Positions 22,908 to 30,982 are shown, counted from the stretch's first letter. The stretch: DNA of 40,350 nucleotides from Actinomycetes bacterium (GCA_023417775.1 JAEZEJ010000127.1:1-40350); one strand, 5' to 3'. The notes: generated by a model not told the origin, from the letters alone. Translations and numbers: made by a program.

Positions 22908-23690
22908 ATGCCCCCGATCGACGCCAGCCGGATCGACCCGAAGAATCACGTGGCCTCGGTGGCGAAGGCACTGTCACTGCTGGAGCTGTTCACGGAGGAG
23001 CGGCCTGATCTGAGCCTGACCGAACTGGTCGCTCTCGGCGGATACACGCGCACGACGACCCATCGCCTGCTGAGCACCCTGGAACTGATGGGCTGGCTCG
23101 AACGCTCCGGCGACCGCTACCGGCTGACACTCACCGTCTTCCGCCTCGGCTCGACCGTCGTCAACGGACTGCAACTGCGCAACGAGGCCAGCCATGTGCT
23201 GTCCGAGCTCGCCGCGTTCCATGGCGAGGACGTCTACCTGGTAGTGCCCGATGGCCCGCGTGCCGTGTGCCTGGAGCGCATCGAAGGCAAGACGCCGATC
23301 CACATCATGGTGCTCGACATCGGCCGCTCACTCCCCTTGTTCGTCGGTGGCGGACCGGTCGCACTGCTCGCGCACCGGGAGGATGATCTGCTGCCCCGCG
23401 TCCTCGACCGGGCTCCGTGCCGGACCCCGACCGGACAGGAGCTGGACGAGACCACGCTGCGACAGACACTGCTCGAGACACGCGAGCGCGGATACTCACG
23501 CAGCATGGAGGACGTCACCCACGGCGTCGGGGCGTTCGGAGCACCGATCTTCAACGCGCGCGGCCTCGCGGTGGGCGCGATCAGCATCGGCGCGATGGCC
23601 GAGACGCTCGTCCGCCGCGAGAGCGAGCTCAGCCGAGGACTCCTCGCGGCGGCCGCCGACATCTCCCGCAGAATGGGCTATTCGGGCTGA
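22908..23690 (+). CDS. IclR-family transcriptional regulator
   Basis: A 260-residue regulator. The N-terminal winged helix-turn-helix covers about residues 14-75 (SVAKALSLLELF, LTELVALGGYTRTTTHRLLSTLELMGWL). The C-terminal IclR ligand-binding domain includes VCLERIEGKTPIHIMVLDIGRSLPL and FGAPIFNARGLAVGAISIG. The start has a clear ribosome binding site (GGAGAGGAG, 4 bases before ATG); an upstream ATG at 22845 was rejected for that reason. It is divergent from the tctCBA operon and almost certainly its regulator, responding to the substrate or an intermediate. Its 3' end overlaps the last pilus gene on the other strand by 13 bases. Confidence 0.9.
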   Translation: MPPIDASRIDPKNHVASVAKALSLLELFTEERPDLSLTELVALGGYTRTTTHRLLSTLELMGWLERSGDRYRLTLTVFRLGSTVVNGLQLRNEASHVLSELAAFHGEDVYLVVPDGPRAVCLERIEGKTPIHIMVLDIGRSLPLFVGGGPVALLAHREDDLLPRVLDRAPCRTPTGQELDETTLRQTLLETRERGYSRSMEDVTHGVGAFGAPIFNARGLAVGAISIGAMAETLVRRESELSRGLLAAAADISRRMGYSG

Positions 23691-24091
23691 CCGGCGAAGC
23701 GCAGCTGGGCGGTCGATTCGGCGGTGATCCGCACACCCTCACTCCATCCGGGCGGACGGATCGGCAATTCATAACCTCGATCGAGGCGGACCGTCACGGT
23801 GTCCCCCTGCACCACCACATCCACTCCGGTGCCGGCCGGGACCACCGAACGGGTCAAGGCCGATGCCTCTCGCAGGTCCAGGACCACCGTCGACCCCGCG
23901 CCCCCGTCGACGTACAACTGGTCGCGGGCGAGGCCGTCCGCCGCGGTGAGTGCCGCGCGATCGGCGAGGTTCATCAGGTCGCGACGCTCCAGGAAGGCGG
24001 CCGAGGCGTTGACCACCACCGCAGCCAGCAGGCCGAGCACGACGAGCAGGCCGATGGCGAGGACCGAGGTGCTGCCGTGGTCGCGCCTCAT
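23678..24091 (-). CDS. TadG-like / Rv3654c-like pilus-locus membrane protein
   Basis: A 137-residue protein with one N-terminal membrane helix (about residues 8-30, VLAIGLLVVLGLLAAVVV) after a short DHGS segment. Then comes FLERRDLMNLADRAALTAADGLA, the pattern of pseudopilin-like TadG proteins of actinobacterial Tad loci. The rest is a small extracellular domain. It lacks the Glu at +5 of a type IV prepilin cleavage site. It is the last gene of the operon, overlapping the TadE gene by 4 bases. It probably is a minor component of the pilus or secretion machine. Confidence 0.72.
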   Translation of the reverse strand: MRRDHGSTSVLAIGLLVVLGLLAAVVVNASAAFLERRDLMNLADRAALTAADGLARDQLYVDGGAGSTVVLDLREASALTRSVVPAGTGVDVVVQGDTVTVRLDRGYELPIRPPGWSEGVRITAESTAQLRFAGQPE

Positions 24092-24504
24092 GGTGCCCCG
24101 CGGTAGGCACCGAAGGGCTCGGCGTGAGTGGAGCTGATGTCGATGCCCGCGAGCGAGCTGCCCCAGGCCTCCGGCACCAGCGGCAGTGGCTGTCGGGTGG
24201 CGATGACGACCTCGATCCGGCCTCCGGGCTCGAAACATCCCGGAACGCAGCGCAATTCGATCTCGGGCCGCGCGTCGACGCCGAAGTCCTTCCACGCCAG
24301 CTCGGCGGCACGTCTGGCGACCTCGTGTGCGGTCGGCTCGTCGGATGCCTGGACGAAGGCCCGGGTCGCCGCGGCACTCGCCGTGGAGGCCGCATAGGCG
24401 GTGCGCTGCGTGTCGAAGACGGCCACGACCGCGTAGACGAAGGGGACGAGCAGCAGCACCACGAGCCAGGTCAGCTCGATCGTGGCACTCCCCCGTTCCC
24501 TCAT
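24088..24504 (-). CDS. TadE-like minor pseudopilin
   Basis: A 138-residue protein with a class III prepilin-like N-terminus: RERG-SATIELTWLVVLLLVPF. A Gly precedes the cleavage site and Glu is at mature position 5, so a TadV/CpaA-type peptidase could process it. A helix then continues into an extracellular domain with a Cys pair (CVPGC). TadE proteins are minor pilins needed for assembly of Flp pili. It overlaps both neighbours by 4 bases. Confidence 0.8.
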   Translation of the reverse strand: MRERGSATIELTWLVVLLLVPFVYAVVAVFDTQRTAYAASTASAAATRAFVQASDEPTAHEVARRAAELAWKDFGVDARPEIELRCVPGCFEPGGRIEVVIATRQPLPLVPEAWGSSLAGIDISSTHAEPFGAYRGAP

Positions 24505-24878
24505 GGCTGCTCCTGGACGACGGCATGGCCCGACACGGTGAGCGGGATGCCCGGACCGACCACGCCGAGCGGCGGGATCTCCGCCCGCATCGTCACCTCC
24601 ACGACGGGCAGACCGTCGATGGCGGTGTGCCGTGCGGTGACGGTCTCGGCGTAACGGGCCGCGAGCGTCGTGTCGACCAGCCGGCGGGCGCTCCGCTCGG
24701 CCTCGCCGAGGCTGGCGCCCAGCGGAGCGGCGGCGCGGGCTCCCTCGGCGGCGGCCGCGGTCAGGGTGGATCGCACGTGGGCGACGAGGGCGAGATGCAC
24801 GATCCCGAGGACGAGCGGCAGGATCAGTGCCAGCGCCAGGACGAAATCGGGCACCGCGGCCCCTCGTTCACGGGTCAT
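24501..24878 (-). CDS. TadE-family pseudopilin
   Basis: A 125-residue protein beginning TRERG-AAVPDFVLALALILPLVLGIVHLALVAHVR. The arrangement is that of a TadE pseudopilin, but Asp replaces Glu at position 5 after the Gly. The region ARAAAPLGASLGEAERSARRL follows the membrane helix, and an extracellular beta-rich part ends the protein. The ATG was chosen because it matches the family N-terminus and overlaps the pilin-like gene by ATGA; longer in-frame extensions have no support. Confidence 0.78.
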   Translation of the reverse strand: MTRERGAAVPDFVLALALILPLVLGIVHLALVAHVRSTLTAAAAEGARAAAPLGASLGEAERSARRLVDTTLAARYAETVTARHTAIDGLPVVEVTMRAEIPPLGVVGPGIPLTVSGHAVVQEQP

Positions 24879-25039
24879 CCTCCGACGGCACTCAATGCGC
24901 TGTCGAGCATGGCGCTGAGGCGAGGTCCGGCGATGGCCGTCAAGGCGGCCACCAGTCCCGCGGTCATGATCGTCACCATGACCCAGCCCGGCACGTCGCC
25001 GCGTTCCTCGCGGGGACGGTCGATCCATCGTTGCAGCAT
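24875..25039 (-). CDS. Small pilin-like protein of the Tad locus
   Basis: A 54-residue peptide with a charged leader (REERG) and one hydrophobic helix (WVMVTIMTAGLVAALTAIAG). It sits where the major Flp pilin is found in Tad operons. The sequence after the Gly is DVPGWVM, without the Glu5 and Tyr6 typical of Flp pilins. From memory, related actinobacterial Tad loci carry a peptide of the same type at this place. It is probably the major pilin or a small membrane component. It overlaps the next gene by 4 bases and is 20 bases after tadC. Confidence 0.75.
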   Translation of the reverse strand: MLQRWIDRPREERGDVPGWVMVTIMTAGLVAALTAIAGPRLSAMLDSALSAVGG

Positions 25040-25059
25040 CGTTCTTCCTCTCTTCGGGG

Positions 25060-25959
25060 TCAGAGACCGGATGTGAGGGTGAGGCTGACCCACCCGGGAT
25101 AGAAGGCGAAGATCACGGTGACCGGGAGGACGAGGAAGACGACGGGGATCATCATCGTGATCTCGCGGCGGCCGGCAGACTCCACGAGCGCGCGACGCCC
25201 GGCGTCGCGGACATCGGCGGACTGGGCGTGGAGGACATCGACGAGCGGGGTGCCGCGCTCGACGGCGACGGCCATGGCCTCGGCGAAGCGCGCGATGCTC
25301 GCGACTCCCGTCCGGTGACCGAGGGCGGTGAACGCCTCCGGCACCGGGACTCCCGAACGCATGTCGGCAAGCAGCCGCGCGAACTCCTCGCCGAGCGGTC
25401 CCCGCAGCCTCGCACCGACCCGCTCGACCGCCGCACGGGGACTCTCCCCGGCCGCCACGGCAAGCGCGAGGAGGTCGGCCGCGGCGGGAAACTCCCGCAC
25501 GAGACGCTGCTCCCGATCGCGCACCCGCGCACTCAGCTGCTGATCGCAGGCGAGGATGCCGATCAGGCCTCCAGCCACGCAGACCACCAGCAGGGGGAAT
25601 AGCGATGCCCCGCGAGCCGAGGCCACCAGCGCTCCGGCGAAGGCGATTCCGAAGCCGAACAGTCCCCACTGCGCCTGCCGCATCCGGAAGCCGTCGAGGT
25701 CCGTCGGGTCCCCAGCGCGCGCCAGTCGTCGAGAGACGCTCGCGCCGCTGCCGACGAGTTCGCCGAGACGCGCCGCGCAGGTACGCGAGATCGACCGCCA
25801 ACGGAGGCCGAACAGGTCGTTCGGCGGCTCATCGGCTCGCAGATCCCGGACATAGGGGCCGACGCGCGCGAGCAGGGACGGCCGGCGCGCATCGCGCCAC
25901 GCCAGCACGGCGAGCACCAGACCTGAGCTGAGCAGCAGGCCGATGACCGCCCCGATCAC
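25060..25959 (-). CDS. tadC: Tad/type II secretion system inner-membrane protein TadC
   Basis: A 299-residue membrane protein with a type II secretion F domain. A first helix (about 2-20) is followed by a cytoplasmic part, two helices near residues 95-135, and the conserved segment LLALAVAAGESPRAAVERVGARLRG-type with FARLLADMRSGVPVPEAF. The C-terminus has two further hydrophobic stretches (IPVVFLVLPVTVIFAFYPGW). Together with TadB it forms the platform that the ATPase TadA turns to build the pilus. The GTG start overlaps the tadB stop by 4 bases. Confidence 0.88.
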   Translation of the reverse strand: MIGAVIGLLLSSGLVLAVLAWRDARRPSLLARVGPYVRDLRADEPPNDLFGLRWRSISRTCAARLGELVGSGASVSRRLARAGDPTDLDGFRMRQAQWGLFGFGIAFAGALVASARGASLFPLLVVCVAGGLIGILACDQQLSARVRDREQRLVREFPAAADLLALAVAAGESPRAAVERVGARLRGPLGEEFARLLADMRSGVPVPEAFTALGHRTGVASIARFAEAMAVAVERGTPLVDVLHAQSADVRDAGRRALVESAGRREITMMIPVVFLVLPVTVIFAFYPGWVSLTLTSGL

Positions 25960-26765
25960 GCGAGCACCCGGTCTTCCAGAGGAAGACGGCCGGCGCGCAG
26001 CATCAGCCGATAGGCCACCAGACAGCTCAGCGCCCCGCCGACGAGGACGGCGACACCGGCAGGCTCGCCGAATCTCCCGATCACGTCACGCTGGCCGGCC
26101 ATGAACAGCAGCACGAGCCACGGCGCGGCCACGGCCAGTCGGGCACCGGAGACCGTCCACGACTGACGGGCCTCCAACTCGCCGCGGGTGCGTTGGTCGT
26201 CGCGGATATATCCCGAAAGGGAGCGCAGCATGCGTCCGAGGTCTCCGCCGCCGACCTCCCGGGCGAGCCGGAGCGCCTCGACGACGCGGTCCCCGGTGGG
26301 GTCGGCCAGTCGCGCCTTGAGCCGATCCAGGCTCTCCACGAATCGCCCGGAGGACTGGTAGTCGCGCGCGAAGGCCGCGAAGGGCTCGCGCAGCGGCTCC
26401 GGACCGTGCTCGGCCAGGCTGATGACCGACTCCGGGAGCGACATGCCGGCGCGCACGGCCGAGGCGAGCTGGTCGACAGCGTCGGGCCAGGCCTGTGTCT
26501 GCTCGCGGCGTCGACGCCGTTCGATGCCGTTGACGACAGCGACCGGCAGCACCGCCGTCGCGAGGGCGGCGAGCAGGCCGATGACCGGCACTCCGGTCAT
26601 GGCGGTGACCACCACCCAGCCGACGGCCCCGAGGACCGCCCCCAGTCCGAGCCGGCCCCAGGGGATGCTCCGCCGACGCGATGTCCGCGGCCGTGGGCCG
26701 GAGCCTTCCGCGGTGAGGATCAGCAGCAGGCCGACACCGATCATGAAGCCGATCAGCGCACCCAT
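25956..26765 (-). CDS. tadB: Tad/type II secretion system inner-membrane protein TadB
   Basis: A 269-residue membrane protein with a type II secretion F domain. Two helices lie near the N-terminus, followed by WPDAVDQLASAVRAGMSLPESVISLAEHGPEPL, then LARE-VGGGDLGRMLRSLS, and two helices at the end. It is a paralogue of the neighbouring TadC and pairs with it. The ATG at 26765 overlaps the tadA stop by 13 bases; longer in-frame extensions run inside tadA and were rejected. Confidence 0.88.
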   Translation of the reverse strand: MGALIGFMIGVGLLLILTAEGSGPRPRTSRRRSIPWGRLGLGAVLGAVGWVVVTAMTGVPVIGLLAALATAVLPVAVVNGIERRRRREQTQAWPDAVDQLASAVRAGMSLPESVISLAEHGPEPLREPFAAFARDYQSSGRFVESLDRLKARLADPTGDRVVEALRLAREVGGGDLGRMLRSLSGYIRDDQRTRGELEARQSWTVSGARLAVAAPWLVLLFMAGQRDVIGRFGEPAGVAVLVGGALSCLVAYRLMLRAGRLPLEDRVLA

Positions 26766-27916
26766 GCGGCCGCCTCCGTGCGCACGCGCCCCTGGCTCGC
26801 ATCGTAGATCGTCTCGGTCTCGATGACATCGCCCTCGATACGGCCGGTGACACCGATGACCTCGCGAACGGCACGCCGGCCGTCCGCGGAGATCGCGGTG
26901 TGCACCACGAGATCGACACACGAGGCGACCGTCGGCACCACGAAACGAGCCGAGATGTTCTCGCCGGCGAGCAACGGCAGGGTGCACAGCTTGGTCAGCG
27001 CCTGCAGCGCCGAGCTCGCATGGACCGTCGCCATGCCCGGCAGACCGGCATTGAGCGCCAGCAGCAGGTCGAGGGCCTCCGCGGCACGCACCTCGCCGAC
27101 GATGATGCGGCTCGGCCGCATCCGCAGTGCCTCTTTGACGAGCATGCGCAAGGTGATCTCCCCCGTGCCCTCGAGTCCCGCCTGGCGGGTCTGCAACGCC
27201 ACCCAGTCCGGATGCCCGCACCGCAGCTCGAAGACCTCCTCGACGGAGATGAGTCGCTGGCTGCCGGGAATCGCCCCGGCCAGACAGTTGACGAGCGTGG
27301 TCTTGCCCGCCTGGGTGCCGCCGGAGACGATGATGTTGCGTCCGTCTTGCACGGCGGCGCGCAGCAGGCCGGCGAGGTCCGTGTCGACCGTGCCGAGCGA
27401 GATGAGGTCGTCGAGGGAGGACGCCTTGGTGACGAACTTGCGGATGTTGACCGCGGTGAAGTCCCGGGCGATCCCGCTGAGCGCCACATGCAGCCGGTGC
27501 CCTCCCGGCAGCATCGCATCGACGAAGGGCTGGCTCAGATCGAGTCGGCGGCCGGTGCTCGACAGCATCCGCTCGACCAGCTCGCGCACCCGCTCGGCGG
27601 TGAGTCGCACCGAGGTCAGCTCGTGACGGCCGTCGCGCGCGATGAACACCCGGTCGGGCTGGTTGATCCAGATCTCCTCGATCTCGTCATCGTCGAAGAA
27701 TCGCTGCAAGGGGCCGAATCCGGCCGCATCGGCCACCAGCTGCCCGACCACCACATCGGGATCATCGAGTGATCGCACCGCCCCGGTCAGACTGCGGGCC
27801 TCGTGCTCGGCCACCACATCGGCGGCCGCGGCCCGCACCGCCTCGACATCATCGGCCGGATCGATACGCCGCTCACGGACGAGACGACGCACCTGTTGCG
27901 CCAAGGCCTGATCCAC
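26753..27916 (-). CDS. tadA: Tad pilus assembly ATPase TadA (CpaF family)
   Basis: A 387-residue secretion ATPase of the CpaF/TadA group. The N-terminal part includes GFGPLQRFFDDDEIEEIWIN, a typical CpaF sequence. Walker A GGTQAGKTT starts at 199, the Asp box contains SVEEVFELR, Walker B is RIIVGEVR, and the His box has MATVHAS. All nucleotide-binding motifs look intact. It powers assembly of the Flp pilus. The GTG start has AAAGGA 2 bases upstream. It is the first gene of the operon; no CpaE/TadZ, pilotin or prepilin peptidase gene is in this window, so they must be encoded elsewhere. Confidence 0.92.
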   Translation of the reverse strand: MDQALAQQVRRLVRERRIDPADDVEAVRAAAADVVAEHEARSLTGAVRSLDDPDVVVGQLVADAAGFGPLQRFFDDDEIEEIWINQPDRVFIARDGRHELTSVRLTAERVRELVERMLSSTGRRLDLSQPFVDAMLPGGHRLHVALSGIARDFTAVNIRKFVTKASSLDDLISLGTVDTDLAGLLRAAVQDGRNIIVSGGTQAGKTTLVNCLAGAIPGSQRLISVEEVFELRCGHPDWVALQTRQAGLEGTGEITLRMLVKEALRMRPSRIIVGEVRAAEALDLLLALNAGLPGMATVHASSALQALTKLCTLPLLAGENISARFVVPTVASCVDLVVHTAISADGRRAVREVIGVTGRIEGDVIETETIYDASQGRVRTEAAAWVR

Positions 27917-27938
27917 GGTCCTTTACCCCCCGATGAGA

Positions 27939-27980
27939 AAACGGACTCTCGTGGGCGATCTTGCACCACATGGTCCGTTT
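27939..27980. promoter_or_regulatory. Inverted repeat upstream of tadA
   Basis: AAACGGAC at 27939-27946 and GTCCGTTT at 27973-27980 form a perfect 8-base inverted repeat with a 26-base spacer. It ends 23 bases before the tadA start, in the 100-base gap after the permease gene. It could be a regulator site for the pilus operon or a loose terminator for the permease gene. Confidence 0.35.
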
Positions 27981-28016
27981 CGGGAAGACCTTCAGATCAG
28001 AATGTGGAAAACCTCG

Positions 28017-28784
28017 TCAGGTCCAGAGCGTGACCGCGGCGACGATCCCGGCCGCCACCACGCCCGCACGCAGCAGCGGCGCCGGCATGCGCCGCGCGAT
28101 CCGGGCGCCGACATAGCCACCGAAGATCGAGCTGACCGCGAGCAGGCCCACGACAGCCCAGTCGAGATCCGCGATCACCACGAAGATCGCACCGGCCACC
28201 ACATTCGACGCCATCACCGAGGTGGTCCGGAGCGCGCCGATGATCCGCAGATCGATATCGAGCCCGAGCGCGAGGACCGCGATCATCATGACCCCTGCGC
28301 CGGCACCGAAATAGCCGCCGTAGACACCGGTGAGCAGGACGAAGACCGTCGTCAACGGCGACAGCCGGACCCGCGCGGGACGCTCGGTGCCCTCCGGGTG
28401 ACGGGCGGCCAACCACCGTGAGATCCGCGGCTGGACCCCCACCAACAGGCAGGTGCCGAGGATGAGCCACGGCGCGACCCGTTCGAAGACGCTGGACGGC
28501 AGCCCGAGCAGCAGCGCCGCGCCCGCACTCCCCGCCACGCCGGTCAGGAGGACGACCCGAATCGCCAGCCCGCGCACCTGCCGGAGCTCCTCGCGGTAGC
28601 CGAAGACGCCACCGGCTCCGCCCGGGATGAGGCCGACCGTATTGCTGGTGTTCGCGACCACGGGCGGCAGCCCGACGGCCAGCAGCACGGGAAAGCTGAG
28701 CAGCGAGGCGACCCCGACCGATGAGCTCAGGATGCCCGCGCCGAAACCCGCCGCGAGCACGAGCGCGATCTGCGCGAGGTCCAT
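28017..28784 (-). CDS. TSUP-family (TauE/SafE) membrane permease
   Basis: A 255-residue membrane protein with about eight helices. The two family repeats are visible: GFGAGILSSSVGVASLLSFPVLLAVGLPP with NTSNTVGLIPG, and TGVYGGYFGAGAGVMMIAVLAL with LRTTSVMASNVVAG. TSUP proteins export or import organosulfur anions or small organic acids. The ATG has GAAGGAG 5 bases upstream. It follows the GntR gene on the same strand after 88 bases that contain a 7-base inverted repeat (28800-28806 with 28841-28847), and it could be co-transcribed with it. The substrate is unknown. Confidence 0.85.
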   Translation of the reverse strand: MDLAQIALVLAAGFGAGILSSSVGVASLLSFPVLLAVGLPPVVANTSNTVGLIPGGAGGVFGYREELRQVRGLAIRVVLLTGVAGSAGAALLLGLPSSVFERVAPWLILGTCLLVGVQPRISRWLAARHPEGTERPARVRLSPLTTVFVLLTGVYGGYFGAGAGVMMIAVLALGLDIDLRIIGALRTTSVMASNVVAGAIFVVIADLDWAVVGLLAVSSIFGGYVGARIARRMPAPLLRAGVVAAGIVAAVTLWT

Positions 28785-28872
28785 CACCGCTCCTTCGGGT
28801 CCATTGGCCAGGCCACTGAACCATCATCCGCAGCGGACGGCAATGGATCCTCGCCCATGGAGCGACTCCGGC

Positions 28873-29481
28873 TCAATCGAGCATGCCCTGGCAGGCCACC
28901 GCGGCGGCGGTCGGCTCCCCGGCCACGATGGCCTCGGCGACCGCGTCGAGGGCCGCCAGCAGGGCCGGGGTCGCGGCAGGTGCCGGAGCCTGCTCGCTCA
29001 TCATGTCGTCGAGATCGGCGAGCAGCGGCGTCTCGGCCAGCCGCCGGATGCTCCGCCAGGTGTGCTCGAAGGAACGCGGTCGACCATCATCGGCCAGCAT
29101 CGCCAACCGCAGCGAGCTCTGAGGGTTCACCGAGGCCGCCCTTGCGAGACCGGCGAGAATCGCCTCCCGCGCCACCGCGATCTCCCGCTCGGGGCGCCCC
29201 TCCAGCTGCACGCCGCCGGCCACCATCGGAGCGGGATCGCGCACCATGGCGCCGACACCGTGACGCACCTCGATCCGCCCACGCGTCTCGAGGGCCGCGA
29301 GCGCCTGCGAGACGGTCGCCCGGCTGACACCGAGCTCCTCCGCCAACTGGCGCTCCGGGGGCAGGCGGTCACCACCGACGAGCCCCTGAGCCTCGATGAA
29401 GTCGGAGATATGGGCAGCCAGGCTCTCATAGAGACGCTCACGGCGGACCGGTGAGAAGCGGTGAGCGGGGTTCTTGGCCAC
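28873..29481 (-). CDS. GntR-family transcriptional regulator (FadR/FCD type)
   Basis: A 202-residue regulator. The winged helix-turn-helix spans about residues 10-75, with LPPERQLAEELGVSRATVSQALAALETRGRIEVRHGVGAMV, the GntR signature. An all-helical FCD-like effector domain follows. The GTG start is supported by a TATGAT box 6 bases upstream. It is divergent from a MatC-type carrier, and a palindrome lies between them. In rhizobia the GntR protein MatR controls malonate uptake and use by MatC, so regulation of the carrier by a dicarboxylate is likely here, by analogy. Confidence 0.88.
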   Translation of the reverse strand: MAKNPAHRFSPVRRERLYESLAAHISDFIEAQGLVGGDRLPPERQLAEELGVSRATVSQALAALETRGRIEVRHGVGAMVRDPAPMVAGGVQLEGRPEREIAVAREAILAGLARAASVNPQSSLRLAMLADDGRPRSFEHTWRSIRRLAETPLLADLDDMMSEQAPAPAATPALLAALDAVAEAIVAGEPTAAAVACQGMLD

Positions 29482-29487
29482 GCCTCC

Positions 29488-29493
29488 ATCATA
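29488..29493 (-). promoter_or_regulatory. -10 element of leaderless gntR promoter
   Basis: TATGAT on the minus strand is followed after 6 bases by the GTG at 29481. A TTGGCA lies 19 bases upstream as a possible -35 and overlaps one arm of the adjacent palindrome, which suggests autoregulation. Confidence 0.6.
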
Positions 29494-29515
29494 GTGATCC
29501 AAGAGGCTGAGTTGC

Positions 29516-29534
29516 CAAGTGGCCTAGCCACTTG
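29516..29534. promoter_or_regulatory. Palindromic operator between gntR and matC-like genes
   Basis: CAAGTGGC-cta-GCCACTTG is a perfect 19-base dyad. With one mismatch it extends to 11 bases per arm. It lies in the 131-base divergent intergenic region, over the -35 of the gntR gene and upstream of the carrier gene. It is the likely binding site of the GntR protein. Confidence 0.65.
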
Positions 29535-29612
29535 CCATAGTAGACGCCGTTCTAGATATGACTCCCGTCACATGAACCGTCTTCTGACCCCGAACCCCTC
29601 GAGAGAAGTCTC

Positions 29613-30968
29613 ATGACCCACGCACTGATCGCGTTGGCCGTTCTCGCCATCGTGTTCCTGGTCGCGACTATTCGCGGCGTCAACATGGGCGCCCTGGCAC
29701 TCGTCGCGTCCTTCATCGTCGGCCTCAGCGTCTACGGCTCCACCACCGACGACGTCTTGGCCGGCTTCCCTGCCGATCTCTTCGTCATCCTCGTCGGTGT
29801 CACCTATCTCTTCGCGCTCGCGAAGAACAACGGCACGGTCGACTGGCTGGTCCACGGTGCCGTCCGCGCGGTCGGCGGACGAGTCGCGCTGGTGCCATGG
29901 GCCATGTTCGCCGTCTGCGCTCTCGTCACCGCCATCGGCGCGGTCAGCCCCGCCGCGGTCGCGATCGTCGCCCCCGTCGCGATGGGCTTCGCCCTCCGCT
30001 ACCAGATCCACCCCGTGATGATGGGCATGATGGTGGTGCAGGGCGCCACCGCGGGCAGCTTCTCCCCCATCGGCATCTTCGGCTCCATCACCAATGGCGT
30101 GGTCAGCTCCAATGACCTCCCCGGCAGCCCGGGATTCCTCTTCGTCGCGACCTTCCTGGCCGCGACGCTCATCGCCGTCATCACCTACCTCGCCTTCGGC
30201 GGTCGCGAGCTGATCGCCCAGGGCCGCCAGCAGGCCACCGTCGACGCGATGGGCGCCGAGGCCGAGGCGGTCAGCCACGAGGCCACCCGCCCCCGCGATG
30301 CGGGTACCCCGCACTCGGCCGTCGAAGCCGGACGCAGTGTCGCGCCCGATGAGCCCACCGAGGCCGAGTTCCGGCTGAACCCCCAGCGGATCGTCACCCT
30401 CCTCGGACTCGTCGCCCTGATGGTCGGCGCCCTCGGCTTCGATCTCGATGTCGGCTTCACCGCCCTGACCATCGCCGTGATCCTGACGCTGGTGTACCCG
30501 AAGTCCGCCAAGGGCGCCGTCGAGAAGATCAGCTGGGGCACCGTGCTGCTGATCGGCGGCATCGTCACCTACGTGACCCTGCTGCAGAACCAGGGGGTCG
30601 TCGACTGGCTCGGCGACCGCGTGGCCGATGTCGGCAGCCCGCTGGTCGCCGCGCTGCTGATCTGCCTGATCGGCGCCGTCGTCTCGGCCTTCGCCTCCAC
30701 CACCGGCATCATCGGCGCACTCATCCCGCTGGCGGTCCCCTTCCTGCTCACCGACCAGGTCAACGCGATCGCGCTGATCGCCGCGCTCGGCATCGCCAGC
30801 TCCGTCGTCGACTGCAGCCCCTTCTCCACCAACGGCGCGCTGGTCGTCGCCAATGCGGAGCCGCGCGACCGCGACATGGTGTTCAAGCGGCTCATGCAGT
30901 GGGGTATGTCGATCGTGGTCATCGCACCGGTGATCGCCTGGGCCGTCCTGGTGCTCCCGACGGCCTAG
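29613..30968 (+). CDS. MatC-type (dicarboxylate/malonate) carrier
   Basis: A 451-residue membrane protein of the ion-transporter superfamily with about eleven helices in two halves. Each half has a re-entrant region: VSPAAVAIVAPVAMGFALRY with GATAGSFSPIGIFGSITNGVV, and STTGIIGALIPLAVPFLL with SSVVDCSPFSTNGALVVANA. The N-terminus TIRGVNMGALALVASFIVG is the MatC N-terminal domain pattern. A charged cytoplasmic linker joins the halves (about residues 195-250). It likely takes up malonate or another dicarboxylate. It is divergent from the GntR regulator gene and followed by a terminator hairpin. Confidence 0.83.
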   Translation: MTHALIALAVLAIVFLVATIRGVNMGALALVASFIVGLSVYGSTTDDVLAGFPADLFVILVGVTYLFALAKNNGTVDWLVHGAVRAVGGRVALVPWAMFAVCALVTAIGAVSPAAVAIVAPVAMGFALRYQIHPVMMGMMVVQGATAGSFSPIGIFGSITNGVVSSNDLPGSPGFLFVATFLAATLIAVITYLAFGGRELIAQGRQQATVDAMGAEAEAVSHEATRPRDAGTPHSAVEAGRSVAPDEPTEAEFRLNPQRIVTLLGLVALMVGALGFDLDVGFTALTIAVILTLVYPKSAKGAVEKISWGTVLLIGGIVTYVTLLQNQGVVDWLGDRVADVGSPLVAALLICLIGAVVSAFASTTGIIGALIPLAVPFLLTDQVNAIALIAALGIASSVVDCSPFSTNGALVVANAEPRDRDMVFKRLMQWGMSIVVIAPVIAWAVLVLPTA

Positions 30969-30982
30969 ACTCCCCTCGTCGC

